Source of the DNA: Flavobacterium psychraerolatum
GTDB lineage: Bacteria; Bacteroidota; Bacteroidia; Flavobacteriales; Flavobacteriaceae
Assembly: GCF_025960985.1 (NCBI RefSeq)
Contig: NZ_JAOQMX010000035.1
Location: forward strand, 1-50,994
DNA: 50,994 nt
Reading direction: 5' to 3'
The notes beneath the pieces were generated by a model that saw nothing but the letters and a program-made list of their open reading frames with translations, was not told the origin of the DNA and made no database searches. Below are positions 1-9,793 of this stretch, piece by piece. Made by a program: the position numbers and the translations under genes. Position 1 is the first letter of the stretch, and every line of letters begins with the position of its first letter.

Positions 1-101
1 ACACAATATTCAATAATTTAATCAAAAGAATGGTAAAAGCAGATAATATTTGTCAAAAGGAGATCATATGTAACTAACTGCTTACCTCAAAAAATATTTA
101 A

Positions 102-2456
102 TTAATTTTTGGTTACTGAGGCAAAAAATACCTGTCTCCCTTTTGGTAGCAGTTTATTTTTACCTGAAAGTTGCATTTCGCCTTTTAAACGAATGTCGGT
201 GCTTGACGCTCCTACTTTAATTTCGTAGGCTTCACTCTCTACAATCCATTGACTGTTTTTGTATTGTGCCATTTGCTCTGGCGAAACATTGAAAGTCACT
301 TTCTTTGATTCTCCTGCTTTCAAAGACACTCTTTCAAATCCTTTTAACTGAATCGGTTTTAAAGTCGAAGCTGCATTTTTTGGAGAAACATACAGTTGCG
401 TAATTTCGGTTCCGTCCACTTTTCCTGTGTTTTTTAGTGTAAACGAAACTGAAAAAGTTTCATTGGAATTGCTAACATTTGATTTCATTTTCAAATCACT
501 GTACTCATATTTTGTATACGATAATCCGTAACCAAAAGGATAATGCACCAACTCTTTTTCGGGATACCCATTTTTATAATCGATCTCTACATTTTTCTCT
601 GTTTTAGGGTAAGTAACACATAATTTCCCCGATGGATTTACGGTTCCCAACAGAATGTCTGCAATTGCGTTTCCAGCTTCTTCCCCCGGAAACCATCCTT
701 GAATGACTGCAGCGCATTGATCCGAAAAATTACTGATTACTTCTTGACGTCCACTCAACATGATCAACACAACTGGCTTACCTGTAGCTAGTAATTTTTG
801 TACAAATGCTTCTTGCTCCCCTGGTAAACGAATTCCTTTTCTATTTCGTCCTTCGCCGTTTAAGTATAAATTTTCTCCCATTACTGCAATGATAACATCG
901 CTATCTTTCGAAATTTCTAATGCCCTTTGTAAGTTTGGTTTTTCCAAATCTTTAACGGTCAATAATTTTAATTTGTCTAGTCGGCTGTCTCCTGCTCCAC
1001 TTTTGTCGATTTTGATTTCGAGATCATCATTCCAATCGCAACCACGTTCGTAAGCAATTTGTACTTTTTTTCCAATCTTACTTTCCAAACCTTCTTTGAT
1101 AGTCACCAACTTTGGATTATTCGAATCAAAAGCTGATTGTTTCCAAAAGGCTTGCATTCCTTGATAGGTATAATCACCCAACAAACCATAAACCGTTGCC
1201 GCATTTGGTCCGACTAATGCAATTTTTTTTACCGATTTCTTCAAAGGTAAAACCCCTTTGTTTTCTAATAAAACGATCGATTCACTAGCCGTTTGATACG
1301 CTAATTTTCTGTTTTCTGCTGTGTCTAAATCCAAATCTCCGTCTTTACCAATAATTGGATTTTTGTCCAATAAACCCAGTTTGGCTTTCATAATCAAAGC
1401 ACGTTTGACAGCGGTATTTATTTTTGCTTCTGTTGTTAATCCTTGTTTGAGTGCTTCTCCCAATTTAGGAAATGTTGATGGCGAAGACAATTCTACATCC
1501 ATCCCTGCATTCAAGGACATTGCTCCTGCTGTTAACGAATCGGTAGCTACTTTGTATTTTTTGAACAGCAAATTAATCGCTCCATAATCACTCACTACCA
1601 AGCCGTCAAATCCAACTTCTTTGCGTAGAATTTGATCCAACATTTGTGGACTAGCTGCTACGGGAACGCCTTTGTATTCTCCATAAGACGGCATTACGCT
1701 TTTGGCACCTGCAATTTTCATACACGCTTCATGCGGCATCAAATATTCTTCGTATAACTCTTTTGGATCGTCATTATTGGTTCCGTAGCCAACAAAATGC
1801 TTCACGGTTGCGGCAACTCCTGTTTTAAAATCGTTCCCTTGCAATCCTTGTACAAAAGCAACGCCCAAACGAGAAGTCAAATACGAATCTTCGCCATAAC
1901 TCTCTTGGTGGCGGTTCCAATGTGCAGTTCGACTTAAATCCAACATCGGCGAAAGTGCCAAAGTAGCGCCCACCGCTCTCATATTTACTGCTGTAGAATG
2001 GGTGTTTTTTTCGACCAATTCGGGATTCCAAGTACAACCAACACCAATTTGCTGTGGGAAAGTCGTAGCGCCTTGGGTCGCAAAACCCGTAATAGCTTCT
2101 TCATGAAAAATTGCTGGAATTTTCAAACGTGTTTCTGTCATTAAATAATGCTGTACTTGTCGCACTAGATCTCTCATTTTTTCTGGTTCTAATGCCTGTC
2201 CAGCCGCAAATTGACAAAACTGCCCTATTCCGTTCGGAATGTGTTTTCGGCATTTCTCCAAAGAAACTTTTCCGTCTTCTAAGATTTCCTCCAAACGAGT
2301 TCCCATGATTTGAGCCAGTTTCTCTTCCATAGTCATATCGACCATCAAAGCATCCACTTGCTTTTCGATTTCGGGAGTTGAATAAGGTTTCACTTGGGCT
2401 TGTAGATTCCCGCAAACATATAAAACGGACAGGACAAGGATTTTTCTAAAAGACAT
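102..2456 (-). CDS. GH3 family beta-glycosidase (exo-acting, secreted/periplasmic)
   Basis: A 784-residue glycoside hydrolase family 3 enzyme with an N-terminal signal peptide ending LQA-Q (about residue 20). The family (beta/alpha)8 barrel shows the motifs QESYGED (184-190) and KHFVGYG (219-225). The nucleophile is Asp290 in GLVVSDYGA. The alpha/beta sandwich follows (LPGEQEAF, GWFPGEEAG), then a C-terminal FnIII-like domain after PFGYGLSYTKYEYSD. Length and domain order are normal for three-domain GH3 enzymes, which remove single non-reducing-end sugars. It lies 33 bp downstream of another GH3 gene on the same strand and is probably cotranscribed with it. The specificity is not readable from sequence; within an agar locus a beta-galactosidase or exo-acting role on galactan oligosaccharides is plausible, but beta-glucosidase remains possible. 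Confidence 0.93.
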   Translation of the reverse strand: MSFRKILVLSVLYVCGNLQAQVKPYSTPEIEKQVDALMVDMTMEEKLAQIMGTRLEEILEDGKVSLEKCRKHIPNGIGQFCQFAAGQALEPEKMRDLVRQVQHYLMTETRLKIPAIFHEEAITGFATQGATTFPQQIGVGCTWNPELVEKNTHSTAVNMRAVGATLALSPMLDLSRTAHWNRHQESYGEDSYLTSRLGVAFVQGLQGNDFKTGVAATVKHFVGYGTNNDDPKELYEEYLMPHEACMKIAGAKSVMPSYGEYKGVPVAASPQMLDQILRKEVGFDGLVVSDYGAINLLFKKYKVATDSLTAGAMSLNAGMDVELSSPSTFPKLGEALKQGLTTEAKINTAVKRALIMKAKLGLLDKNPIIGKDGDLDLDTAENRKLAYQTASESIVLLENKGVLPLKKSVKKIALVGPNAATVYGLLGDYTYQGMQAFWKQSAFDSNNPKLVTIKEGLESKIGKKVQIAYERGCDWNDDLEIKIDKSGAGDSRLDKLKLLTVKDLEKPNLQRALEISKDSDVIIAVMGENLYLNGEGRNRKGIRLPGEQEAFVQKLLATGKPVVLIMLSGRQEVISNFSDQCAAVIQGWFPGEEAGNAIADILLGTVNPSGKLCVTYPKTEKNVEIDYKNGYPEKELVHYPFGYGLSYTKYEYSDLKMKSNVSNSNETFSVSFTLKNTGKVDGTEITQLYVSPKNAASTLKPIQLKGFERVSLKAGESKKVTFNVSPEQMAQYKNSQWIVESEAYEIKVGASSTDIRLKGEMQLSGKNKLLPKGRQVFFASVTKN

Positions 2457-2489
2457 ACTTTTTATTTAATAATTTTAAATTCAAACTGT

Positions 2490-4697
2490 TTATTTCAAAA
2501 CTAAAACCGCTTCTTGTGGTACTGCAGCTCCCAAACGAGTGCTCAATGCTCCTGGTGAAGCGTTCCCAACAACCACTTGGTATTTACCTTTTCTCCAAAC
2601 ACTATTTCCAGCTTCGTTGATTACTTTCAATTTGTCTGGTTCAATAGTAAAGTTCACCGTTTTTGTTTCTCCTTTTTTCAAAGAGATACGCTCAAAAGCT
2701 TTTAAACTTTTAATCGGAATTCCACCTGAAACTTCCATTGGATTAATGTACAATTGTACTACTTCATCAATGTCATAAGCTCCTGTGTTTGAAACGGCAA
2801 CTTGTAACGTCAAAGTTTGTTTTTCTTTTAAAGTTGTACTGCTTATATTTAATTTATCGAAAGTTGTTTTCGAATAGGTCAATCCAAATCCAAATGGATA
2901 CATTGGCTCTTCTGTCATGTACTTGTAGGTACGGCCTTTCATCGAATAATCTTCGTATGCTGGCAATTGTTTGATGTTTTTAGGGAACGTCAATGGCAAA
3001 TGTCCTGAAGGTGAAATGTCGCCAAAAAGTACGTCTGCAACAGCATTACCGCCTTGTTCACCTGGGTACCAAATTTGTACCACAGCATCACATAATTCCT
3101 CAATTCCTTCCAATGAAACTGGACTTCCGCTGGCAACTACCAAAACTAATGGCTTTCCTTTGATCTTCGTTGCAATTTCTTTTACATAATCAATTTGACT
3201 TTGTGGCAGCTTCAAATCATTTTTATCACCTACATTTTCGGCAGCAATCGCGTCAACTTCTTCTCCTTCTCTATCGGCTGTTAAACCCACCACGCAAATC
3301 GTCACATCTGATTCACCTGCTTCAAAAGGAGCCCAGTTTTTTGGGTTAATATTTTTATGAAAAGGCAAAACACCACTTCTATAATTCAAAGATGAACTTG
3401 GAGAAACTGCATCTGCAATCCCTTCTAAAATTGTCACCATTCCCGAAGTCACTCCGTAATAGCTTCCCATCAACATATCATTCGAATTAGCGAAAGGACC
3501 TGTTACATAAGGGATTTTAATCTCTTTTGACAAGGGTAAAATATTGTTTTTATTTTTCAATAATACAATCGATTTTTGCGCTACTTCTCTCGCCAAAGCA
3601 ATGTGTTCAGGACTATGAATTTTATCCAAACCATAATTCAAATACGGATTATCTGTCCCAGACTCGTCAAACATTCCTAATCTAAAACGAGTTTTGAAAA
3701 GTTGCACCGTTCTTTCATGAATAATTTTTTCTGTGATAAAACCTTCTTGAATCGCTTTTTTCAATTGATCGTAAGTCGTTCCACATTCCAAATTGGTTCC
3801 TGCTTTCAAAGAAACTGCTGCCGCTTCTGCCGCCGTTGCTACATATTTTAATTTACCCGAAACACCGCCAACAGCACCACAATCTGAGGTTACGTAACCA
3901 TCAAATTTCCATTTGTCTCTCAAAGTTTCTTTCAATAAAAAATCACTTGCGCAAGCTGGTTTTCCGTATACGGCGTTGTATGCCGCCATTACACCTTCGA
4001 CCTTTGCTTCTTTTACCAAAGATTCAAAAGCTGGCAAATAGGTTTCGTATAAATCTTGTTTTGAAGGTTCTGCATTAAATACGTGTCTAATGACTTCTGG
4101 ACCAGAATGTACCGCAAAATGTTTGGCACAAGCGGCAGTTTTCAAATATTTAGGATCATTTCCTTGCAATCCCTTTACAAAAGCAACTCCAATTCGAGAC
4201 GTCAAATATGGGTCTTCACCATAGGTCTCTTGACCACGTCCCCAACGTGGATCTCTAAAAATATTGATATTGGGTGTCCAAAAAGTTAGTCCAGAATATT
4301 TACTGTGGTTCCCGTTTTTTTGAGAAATACTGTATTTTGCACGTGCTTCTGTAGAAATTGCCGAAGCTACTCTTTCTGCTAAAACAGGATCGAAAGTCGC
4401 ACCCAAAGCAATAGCTTGCGGAAAAATAGTTGCTTTACCGTTTCTACCAATTCCGTGAAGTGCTTCGTTCCACCAATCATAATCGGGCACTTTCAAACGT
4501 GGAATCGCTGCAGCACCATTTTTCAACTGATTAATTTTTTCTTCCGTTGTCATTTGGGATACCAAAATTTCGGCTCTTTTCTCAATTGGTAAATTATTGT
4601 TTTGAAAAGAAAAATCCACTTGCTGTGCATTCGTACTCATCGTCATTAAAACCACTGAGGCAATGCTTATTTTTTTGTATAAATTACTTTTTATCAT
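2490..4697 (-). CDS. GH3 family glycosidase, beta-xylosidase-like subgroup
   Basis: A 735-residue GH3 enzyme with a signal peptide ending STNA-QQ (about residue 24). The motif DYDWWNEALHGIG (72-84) is typical of the xylosidase-type branch of GH3. Further motifs are FRDPRWGRGQETYGED (147-162), AKHFAVHSGPE (191-201) and the nucleophile Asp272 in GYVTSDCGA. A sandwich domain and a C-terminal FnIII-like domain complete the usual architecture. It is the first gene of a two-gene unit with the downstream GH3 (33 bp gap). It has its own promoter-like region, because a terminator separates it from the sulfatase upstream. A beta-xylosidase acting on red-algal xylan or a beta-galactosidase are both possible; the subgroup resemblance is seen, the substrate is inferred. 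Confidence 0.92.
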   Translation of the reverse strand: MIKSNLYKKISIASVVLMTMSTNAQQVDFSFQNNNLPIEKRAEILVSQMTTEEKINQLKNGAAAIPRLKVPDYDWWNEALHGIGRNGKATIFPQAIALGATFDPVLAERVASAISTEARAKYSISQKNGNHSKYSGLTFWTPNINIFRDPRWGRGQETYGEDPYLTSRIGVAFVKGLQGNDPKYLKTAACAKHFAVHSGPEVIRHVFNAEPSKQDLYETYLPAFESLVKEAKVEGVMAAYNAVYGKPACASDFLLKETLRDKWKFDGYVTSDCGAVGGVSGKLKYVATAAEAAAVSLKAGTNLECGTTYDQLKKAIQEGFITEKIIHERTVQLFKTRFRLGMFDESGTDNPYLNYGLDKIHSPEHIALAREVAQKSIVLLKNKNNILPLSKEIKIPYVTGPFANSNDMLMGSYYGVTSGMVTILEGIADAVSPSSSLNYRSGVLPFHKNINPKNWAPFEAGESDVTICVVGLTADREGEEVDAIAAENVGDKNDLKLPQSQIDYVKEIATKIKGKPLVLVVASGSPVSLEGIEELCDAVVQIWYPGEQGGNAVADVLFGDISPSGHLPLTFPKNIKQLPAYEDYSMKGRTYKYMTEEPMYPFGFGLTYSKTTFDKLNISSTTLKEKQTLTLQVAVSNTGAYDIDEVVQLYINPMEVSGGIPIKSLKAFERISLKKGETKTVNFTIEPDKLKVINEAGNSVWRKGKYQVVVGNASPGALSTRLGAAVPQEAVLVLK

Positions 4698-4783
4698 TTG
4701 TTGTATTTATTATAATCTCTATCGTAGGTTTGAATCTACCAATCTTTATTTCTAATTAAATTTTACAAGAATTCAAATTTAAC

Positions 4784-4807
4784 GAATTCATATATAAAAC
4801 TAGTTTC
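4784..4807 (-). promoter_or_regulatory. Promoter block of the GH3 pair, shared with the GH43 operon
   Basis: On the minus strand this block reads GAAACTAGTTTTATATATG followed by AATTC. It contains a -7-like box TATATATG (7 of 8 against TAnnTTTG). It matches the block at 14655-14678, upstream of the GH43-like gene, at 21 of 24 positions. It lies about 87-110 bp upstream of the GH3 start codon at 4697 and just after the terminator of the preceding gene, so it is a good candidate for the start of a separate transcript. The palindrome AAACTAGTTT inside it also resembles the dyads near the IclR-linked operon. Confidence 0.5.
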
Positions 4808-4821
4808 AAATATTGAATTTT

Positions 4822-4864
4822 TCGAAAAAATAAAACTACCTATAATTTATGTCTCATAGGTAGT
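4822..4864 (-). terminator. Rho-independent terminator after the 547-aa sulfatase
   Basis: On the minus strand the arms ACTACCTAT and ATAGGTAGT (4856-4864 and 4835-4843) form a 9-bp perfect stem around a 12-nt loop, followed by TTTTATTTTTT. It lies about 55 bp past the sulfatase stop codon and upstream of the GH3 start. This separates the two transcription units. Confidence 0.75.
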
Positions 4865-4919
4865 CTACTTTTAAGCTATCAATTTGAATGTTTTCTCTCA
4901 AAAGAGGAATGATTTACTA

Positions 4920-6563
4920 CTATTTTTTCACTTTCAACGGATCAACTTTTCCAATACCATTTACTGGTGCATCATGTTCTGTCTTGTACATATCAAATCG
5001 TGGTAAAATATCTTTTAATTCTTTATACTCCGTTTGATAGGTTTTTGAAGTTTCACTTCCCTCTTTTATTTTAGGAAAACTGATTAAATCGGCTGGATAT
5101 TTTGCTACATCATAAATCGTCCCTTGACCATCAATCAAAACATCTTTACTTCTGATCAACTGTTTCTCATTATGAAAAGTATAAATCCATTTGCGGTGTT
5201 CTGGTTTGGAAGTTGTCAAAAACGGAATTAAACTCTCTCCATTTAGTTCATAATTATCAGGTAATTTCACTCCCGTAATCTCTGCAATAGTTGGTAAAAT
5301 ATCCGTTACATCTACCAAGGCATCTTGCGCTCCTTTTTTGGTCATTTTCAAACAAGGTGCATATATCAACATAGGTATGTGTGGGCCACGTTGTGAAACC
5401 GTGCTTCCTTTTCCGTAACCACTTGTTCCATTATCGGCACAAAAAATCAAAATAGTATTGTCTTCAATTCCTAATTGCTTCAATTTTTGAACATACTGCC
5501 ATAACTGATAATCCAAATATTTCACGTGATTGTGTATTCCACCTTCAGTAACTGTTCCGTGAGTGTCATAATTTCCTTTGTCTCCCGTAACATTTGGATT
5601 GGTACGAACATATTTTCCGTTTTTCCATTCTACAATAGGAGTTCCTGGCCACTTTTGTCTGGTTTCAGGATTGATATCACTGTTTAAGAAATCCCAACCG
5701 TCATGCCCCAAATGGCTTGTATGATAGATAAAAAAGGGCTTATCCTCTTTTTTCTTGCGTTCCATAAAATCAAGAATAAAATTCAGCTCCACATCAGGAC
5801 CATAGGTGTTTAAACCATAAGAAGCTTTGGATTCTGGCGTGTTTGGCCAATACTCAAACTTCTTCTTTGAATTGGGATAATTCATTAACTCAACATTAGG
5901 TTTCCAGTACCAGCCTCCTTGTGCGTAATAGTCTACTTGACCTCCTGTATCTTCATTTATAAGTACGGGCTTGCCATTTATTTTTTGGGATACAATTTTG
6001 AAATCAGAATAAGGATTTCCCTTGTCATTTACTCCGGGAGTAAAACAGCCTTCGTCAAATCCAAACTTTTCTACTCCATCGATTTGTGTTTTTCCTGCCC
6101 AATAGGTTGCATAGCCACCTGCTTTGGCAATTTTCCCGATCGTGTATGGAGAACTTTCATATAGAGGATAGGTAACGTTTTTACCTTCTTCATTTTTAAA
6201 CTTTCCTCTATCTTTCAAATGCCACCATTTATGAAGATGGGCATATCTTCCCGTCATCATCGAAGCCCTACTTGGTGAGCAAATGGTTGCTCCCCATGCC
6301 GTTTTCATATACAAACCTTCAGTAGCAAGTCTATCCATTACAGGAGTTACCGCTCTAAACTTAGGGTCAGAAGTATCGCCTCCTTGAGGCGCAACACTCC
6401 ATTTTGACGAATTATATATTGGCAATTCTCTTGCACTAATATCGTCTGCAAAAACGACAATAATATTGGGTTTCTTTTTATTAGAATCCAACTTCTGGCT
6501 ATTCCCTTGTTGAGAAAATAGTACTGTACCAATAAATAATACGGTTAAAATATTTTTATTCAT
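4920..6563 (-). CDS. S1 family sulfatase
   Basis: A 547-residue type I sulfatase with a signal peptide (residues 1-22, ending NSQK). The N-terminal metal-binding Asp pair is at 40-41 (VVFADDIS). The formylglycine-forming motif is C95-S-P-S-R, followed by MMTGRYAH. A later FCADNGTSGYGKG segment supplies the second metal-site Asp/Asn. FGE-type maturation of Cys95 is required in this family. The GGDTSDPKF insertion between the first Asp pair and the Cys motif is unusually long. It is followed by a terminator, and a 197-bp gap separates it from the upstream esterase gene, so it may have its own promoter. Inferred role: desulfation of an algal galactan oligosaccharide in the periplasm. Which sulfate position it attacks cannot be read from sequence. 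Confidence 0.94.
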   Translation of the reverse strand: MNKNILTVLFIGTVLFSQQGNSQKLDSNKKKPNIIVVFADDISARELPIYNSSKWSVAPQGGDTSDPKFRAVTPVMDRLATEGLYMKTAWGATICSPSRASMMTGRYAHLHKWWHLKDRGKFKNEEGKNVTYPLYESSPYTIGKIAKAGGYATYWAGKTQIDGVEKFGFDEGCFTPGVNDKGNPYSDFKIVSQKINGKPVLINEDTGGQVDYYAQGGWYWKPNVELMNYPNSKKKFEYWPNTPESKASYGLNTYGPDVELNFILDFMERKKKEDKPFFIYHTSHLGHDGWDFLNSDINPETRQKWPGTPIVEWKNGKYVRTNPNVTGDKGNYDTHGTVTEGGIHNHVKYLDYQLWQYVQKLKQLGIEDNTILIFCADNGTSGYGKGSTVSQRGPHIPMLIYAPCLKMTKKGAQDALVDVTDILPTIAEITGVKLPDNYELNGESLIPFLTTSKPEHRKWIYTFHNEKQLIRSKDVLIDGQGTIYDVAKYPADLISFPKIKEGSETSKTYQTEYKELKDILPRFDMYKTEHDAPVNGIGKVDPLKVKK

Positions 6564-6760
6564 TCTCTAAAATTTATTACTTGAAACAAAATAATTGGCT
6601 TTATAATCAGAGTATAAAATTAGTTGGTTTCTATTTTATAGAACGATAACCTAGGCTTAAAGCATAATACAAATGGTTAATCCTTTCTCTAAAATCACTA
6701 TTTTACTAGTGAAATTAAAATTCAGTTATAATTGTATTTGTTTTGTAATCATATGCAGTA

Positions 6761-8308
6761 CTAGTAGCGTCTCGAAGCTTTTTTGGCATTTTGTGTAGAG
6801 ACCTTCCAGTCATCTGTACGGAAACCAGTCACTGGTAATCCGTTAAAATCATACAGATTAATCTCTGGGTTATTTGCCCAACCGTAACGAACAGCCACGG
6901 GATTTTTGATATTGCCTGCAGTTACTTCTATTTGATTTTTGCTAATAATTTTTGCCGTAGCCCATTCAAATTTTTGGTCGTCACCTGCAATGGAAAATCC
7001 TTTTACAACTTCGTTATCAAATGCGTACAATCCTTTGTCAATATGGTCGAAAGTGATGATGATGGAACCTTGCTTTTTTTCCATAGAAAGATATCTTGGG
7101 CTACTCGCTTCCATTTTATAACCATATTCATTTGCTAATGCATGACGAACCAATCTGTTTCCAACCGTTTGCTTGTCTCTATAATGAATATCTCTTTCTT
7201 CTCCTAAATCGAAAGTAACAACTTCTCCCGTTTTTGGAATAGAAAGCGATTGTGTTTGTGCTTCGCGGTGTTCTGCCCAATTACTCTCAGAAGGTTGTTC
7301 TTTTGCCTCTCCAAAATCGGCTAGTTGTATCCAATAAAACGGAAAATCACCTTGCCCCCATCTTTCTCTCCAACTATTAATTAATAACGGAAATAAGGTT
7401 CTCGTTTGAAAAGAACGACCAACATTGCTTTCGCCTTGACACCAAATAGTACCTTTTATTCCGTATCCTAAAATAGGATTGATTACGCCATTAAAAGCAT
7501 TGGCGGGTCTATTTTGTCCGATACGGATATCTCTTGGCGGAGGCATTTTTTTACCCAGTTTTCCTGCCGCTTCCCAAGCTTCGTACTTTTTGGTCACTTC
7601 AACCAATTTTTCGTCGGTAAATTCTTTTACAGCCAAATCCCAGTCTTCTAGTAATTCGGAGTAATCATTGGTTTTCTCCATCGCATCACGAGGAACCCAG
7701 GTTTCTAAAGACGAGGATCCCCATGAAGCATTTATTAATCCAATCGGAATTCCTAATGCTTGGTATAATTTGATTCCAAAAAAATAGCCTGGAGCAGAAA
7801 ATTCGGGAATACTTTTTGGCGTACATGCGTACCAAGTGGTATCTGCGATAGTTGTTTGAAGTTCTGGCGTTGCTACCAATGGAACACTGAATAATCGAAT
7901 ATTAGGATAATTGGCAGCCGCTAATTCTACCTCTGAATGATTAGAATTAACAACACTCCACTGCATATTAGATTGTCCCGCACAAACCCATACTTCACCA
8001 ATTAAAACGTCTTTGAAAGTGATTTTATTTTTGCCTTGCACTGTTAAAACATAGGGTCCACCTGCTTGCATAGGTGCTAATTTCACTTTCCAGTTTCCAT
8101 TTTCGTCTGTGGTGGTTTTATGTTTTTGCCCATTGATTACAACAGTTACTTTTTCGCCTACACCTGCCTTACCCCAAATAGGATTTTGCTGATTGCGTTG
8201 CAAAACCATGTGATTACTAAATATAGAAGGTAGTTTCACTTCGGCCTTTACCGTACAAAATGAAAGTAAAAGTAAAAGAACGGAAATGGAGTTTAATGAT
8301 AGTTTCAT
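6761..8308 (-). CDS. SGNH/sialate O-acetylesterase-like carbohydrate esterase
   Basis: A 515-residue secreted protein (signal peptide to about residue 22, CTVKA) of the SIAE/SASA family. A small beta-domain (VKLPSIFSNHMVLQR...) precedes the SGNH-type catalytic domain. The nucleophile Ser113 lies in CAGQSNMQW, CQGESN follows at 290-295, and the probable catalytic Asp/His is D373-I-H375. Members remove acetyl groups from glycans. It is 15 bp downstream of a sulfatase gene and lies in the large minus-strand operon. A paralogue lies at 11699-13123 with the same start IFSNHMVLQR/LFGSHMVLQR. Inferred role: removal of an O-acyl substituent from the algal polysaccharide; no sialic-acid genes occur here, so sialate itself is an unlikely substrate. 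Confidence 0.87.
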   Translation of the reverse strand: MKLSLNSISVLLLLLSFCTVKAEVKLPSIFSNHMVLQRNQQNPIWGKAGVGEKVTVVINGQKHKTTTDENGNWKVKLAPMQAGGPYVLTVQGKNKITFKDVLIGEVWVCAGQSNMQWSVVNSNHSEVELAAANYPNIRLFSVPLVATPELQTTIADTTWYACTPKSIPEFSAPGYFFGIKLYQALGIPIGLINASWGSSSLETWVPRDAMEKTNDYSELLEDWDLAVKEFTDEKLVEVTKKYEAWEAAGKLGKKMPPPRDIRIGQNRPANAFNGVINPILGYGIKGTIWCQGESNVGRSFQTRTLFPLLINSWRERWGQGDFPFYWIQLADFGEAKEQPSESNWAEHREAQTQSLSIPKTGEVVTFDLGEERDIHYRDKQTVGNRLVRHALANEYGYKMEASSPRYLSMEKKQGSIIITFDHIDKGLYAFDNEVVKGFSIAGDDQKFEWATAKIISKNQIEVTAGNIKNPVAVRYGWANNPEINLYDFNGLPVTGFRTDDWKVSTQNAKKASRRY

Positions 8309-8323
8309 AGTACTAAAAAATAA

Positions 8324-9781
8324 TTATTGAAGAATAAAATTCTTTTTGTGAATAGAAAATGCGGGGTCATTGTATTGCTTGGCTTGTTTCAGCAATTCTG
8401 TTTGCAATTTCTCAGCCGTTTTTTTGTATGCAGGATCCGTATAGAAATTGATGTCTTCGTTTGGATTTTTTTCTAAATCTATCAGCCAAGGTTTGTCTTT
8501 GTCTGAAACTACCAATTTATAACGTTGGGTTACGGCAGTCATCCAGCTTTGATTGGCACTTGTAAAATAAGTAATTCGATCATCAATCACTTCTTTCTTA
8601 GCCGAGGTGAAATCAGCTGAAGCATCGATTCCGTCGGTGTTTTTGATTTGTGGCGCTCCCATCAATCCCAAAATTGTAGGTGTAAAATCGACAGTTGTCA
8701 AGGCTTTTCGAATCACTTTTCCAGCTTTCACTTTATTTGGATAGCGCAAAACAAAAGGAATTTTAGCCGAAGCTTCATAGGGGTTTCCTTTGTTGTGTTT
8801 ATGATGTTCTCCCATCAAATCACCGTGATCGGAAGTAAATACAACAATGGTATTTTTGGTTAAATTATTTTTATCTAAAAAATCAAGAATGCGACCTACG
8901 TTGTCGTCAATACATTTTACCATTCCAAAGTAACGTTGCATTTCGCCTTGCACCAATCCGCTAACTGCTCGTTCCTCAGAAAGGCCAGCCCAACTTGGCA
9001 TTTGTTCCAACGGAGTCAGCATGGTTTTAGGTTTTTCGAACTTTAAATCTTTATACATCGTGTCATAAGGAGGGCGAACCGTATTTGGCGTGTGCGGATC
9101 AGGAATAGAAACCATCAAACAAAAAGGCTTGTTTTTGTCTCTTTCTAGAATTTCTAATGTTTTGGTAGCCAAGAAATCGGTGGTATAATTTTCTGCCGTT
9201 ATTGTTTTTAGGTCTACAAATTGCTGTTCGGTTTTGGCATTGTACTTACCGTAAACATCTGGATTTCCTTCTTTCATATCCAACGCTTTCCAGTGTCCAC
9301 GGTTGAACATATACCGATTGTCATCAAAACCAAACTGTCGTTTAGGCGAAAATTCAGGTTTTCCATCGCCATTCAAATGCCATTTTCCCAAATAAGAGGT
9401 TGCATATCCTTGCTTTCTCAACACTTCTGCAAAGGTAATCACCTCTTCTTTCATCGGGATATCATTTCGATAAGAACCCGTTGCAATAGGATATTTACCC
9501 GAAACCAAAGAGGCTCTTGACGGAGTGCAAACTGGTGAGGAAGCGTAGAAATTATTACAAATAGAGCCTTCATTGGCCAATCGATCAATATTGGGTGTGT
9601 CTACTTTAATTCCTTTTCCCCAAACAAAAGCTTGGTCTTCTGCCAAAATATCACGGTAGCAACCTAGGGTTCTGAAATTGTGTTCATCGGTATGAATAAT
9701 TATCAGATTGGGTTTTTGATTTTGTGCATTTGAAAGCAAAGGAAAAAGGACAATGCTTAATAATATTTTTGAAAATTTCAT
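8324..9781 (-). CDS. S1 family sulfatase
   Basis: A 485-residue sulfatase with signal peptide ending LLSNA-Q (residue 19/20). The catalytic motif is C85-T-P-S-R, followed by ASLVSGKYP. The first metal-binding pair is D32-E33 (HTDEHNFRTLG) rather than Asp-Asp, a variant known in several S1 branches. GKWHLNGDGKPEF and VVFTSDHGDLMGEHH (second metal site) are in the expected order. The intergenic gaps are 12 bp to the upstream sulfatase and 15 bp to the downstream esterase, so it sits inside an operon. Predicted to be periplasmic and matured by a formylglycine-generating enzyme encoded elsewhere. The substrate is inferred from context only. Confidence 0.94.
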   Translation of the reverse strand: MKFSKILLSIVLFPLLSNAQNQKPNLIIIHTDEHNFRTLGCYRDILAEDQAFVWGKGIKVDTPNIDRLANEGSICNNFYASSPVCTPSRASLVSGKYPIATGSYRNDIPMKEEVITFAEVLRKQGYATSYLGKWHLNGDGKPEFSPKRQFGFDDNRYMFNRGHWKALDMKEGNPDVYGKYNAKTEQQFVDLKTITAENYTTDFLATKTLEILERDKNKPFCLMVSIPDPHTPNTVRPPYDTMYKDLKFEKPKTMLTPLEQMPSWAGLSEERAVSGLVQGEMQRYFGMVKCIDDNVGRILDFLDKNNLTKNTIVVFTSDHGDLMGEHHKHNKGNPYEASAKIPFVLRYPNKVKAGKVIRKALTTVDFTPTILGLMGAPQIKNTDGIDASADFTSAKKEVIDDRITYFTSANQSWMTAVTQRYKLVVSDKDKPWLIDLEKNPNEDINFYTDPAYKKTAEKLQTELLKQAKQYNDPAFSIHKKNFILQ

Positions 9782-9793
9782 AATTATACCTTT

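Noticed and set aside
1..101. A terminator or gene after the last GH3
   Set aside because: The 101 bp are AT-rich without a clear hairpin or reading frame; nothing can be supported.
2101..2415. A 104-codon minus-strand frame inside the GH3 gene
   Set aside because: Alternative frame of a clear GH3 coding sequence; no homology features.
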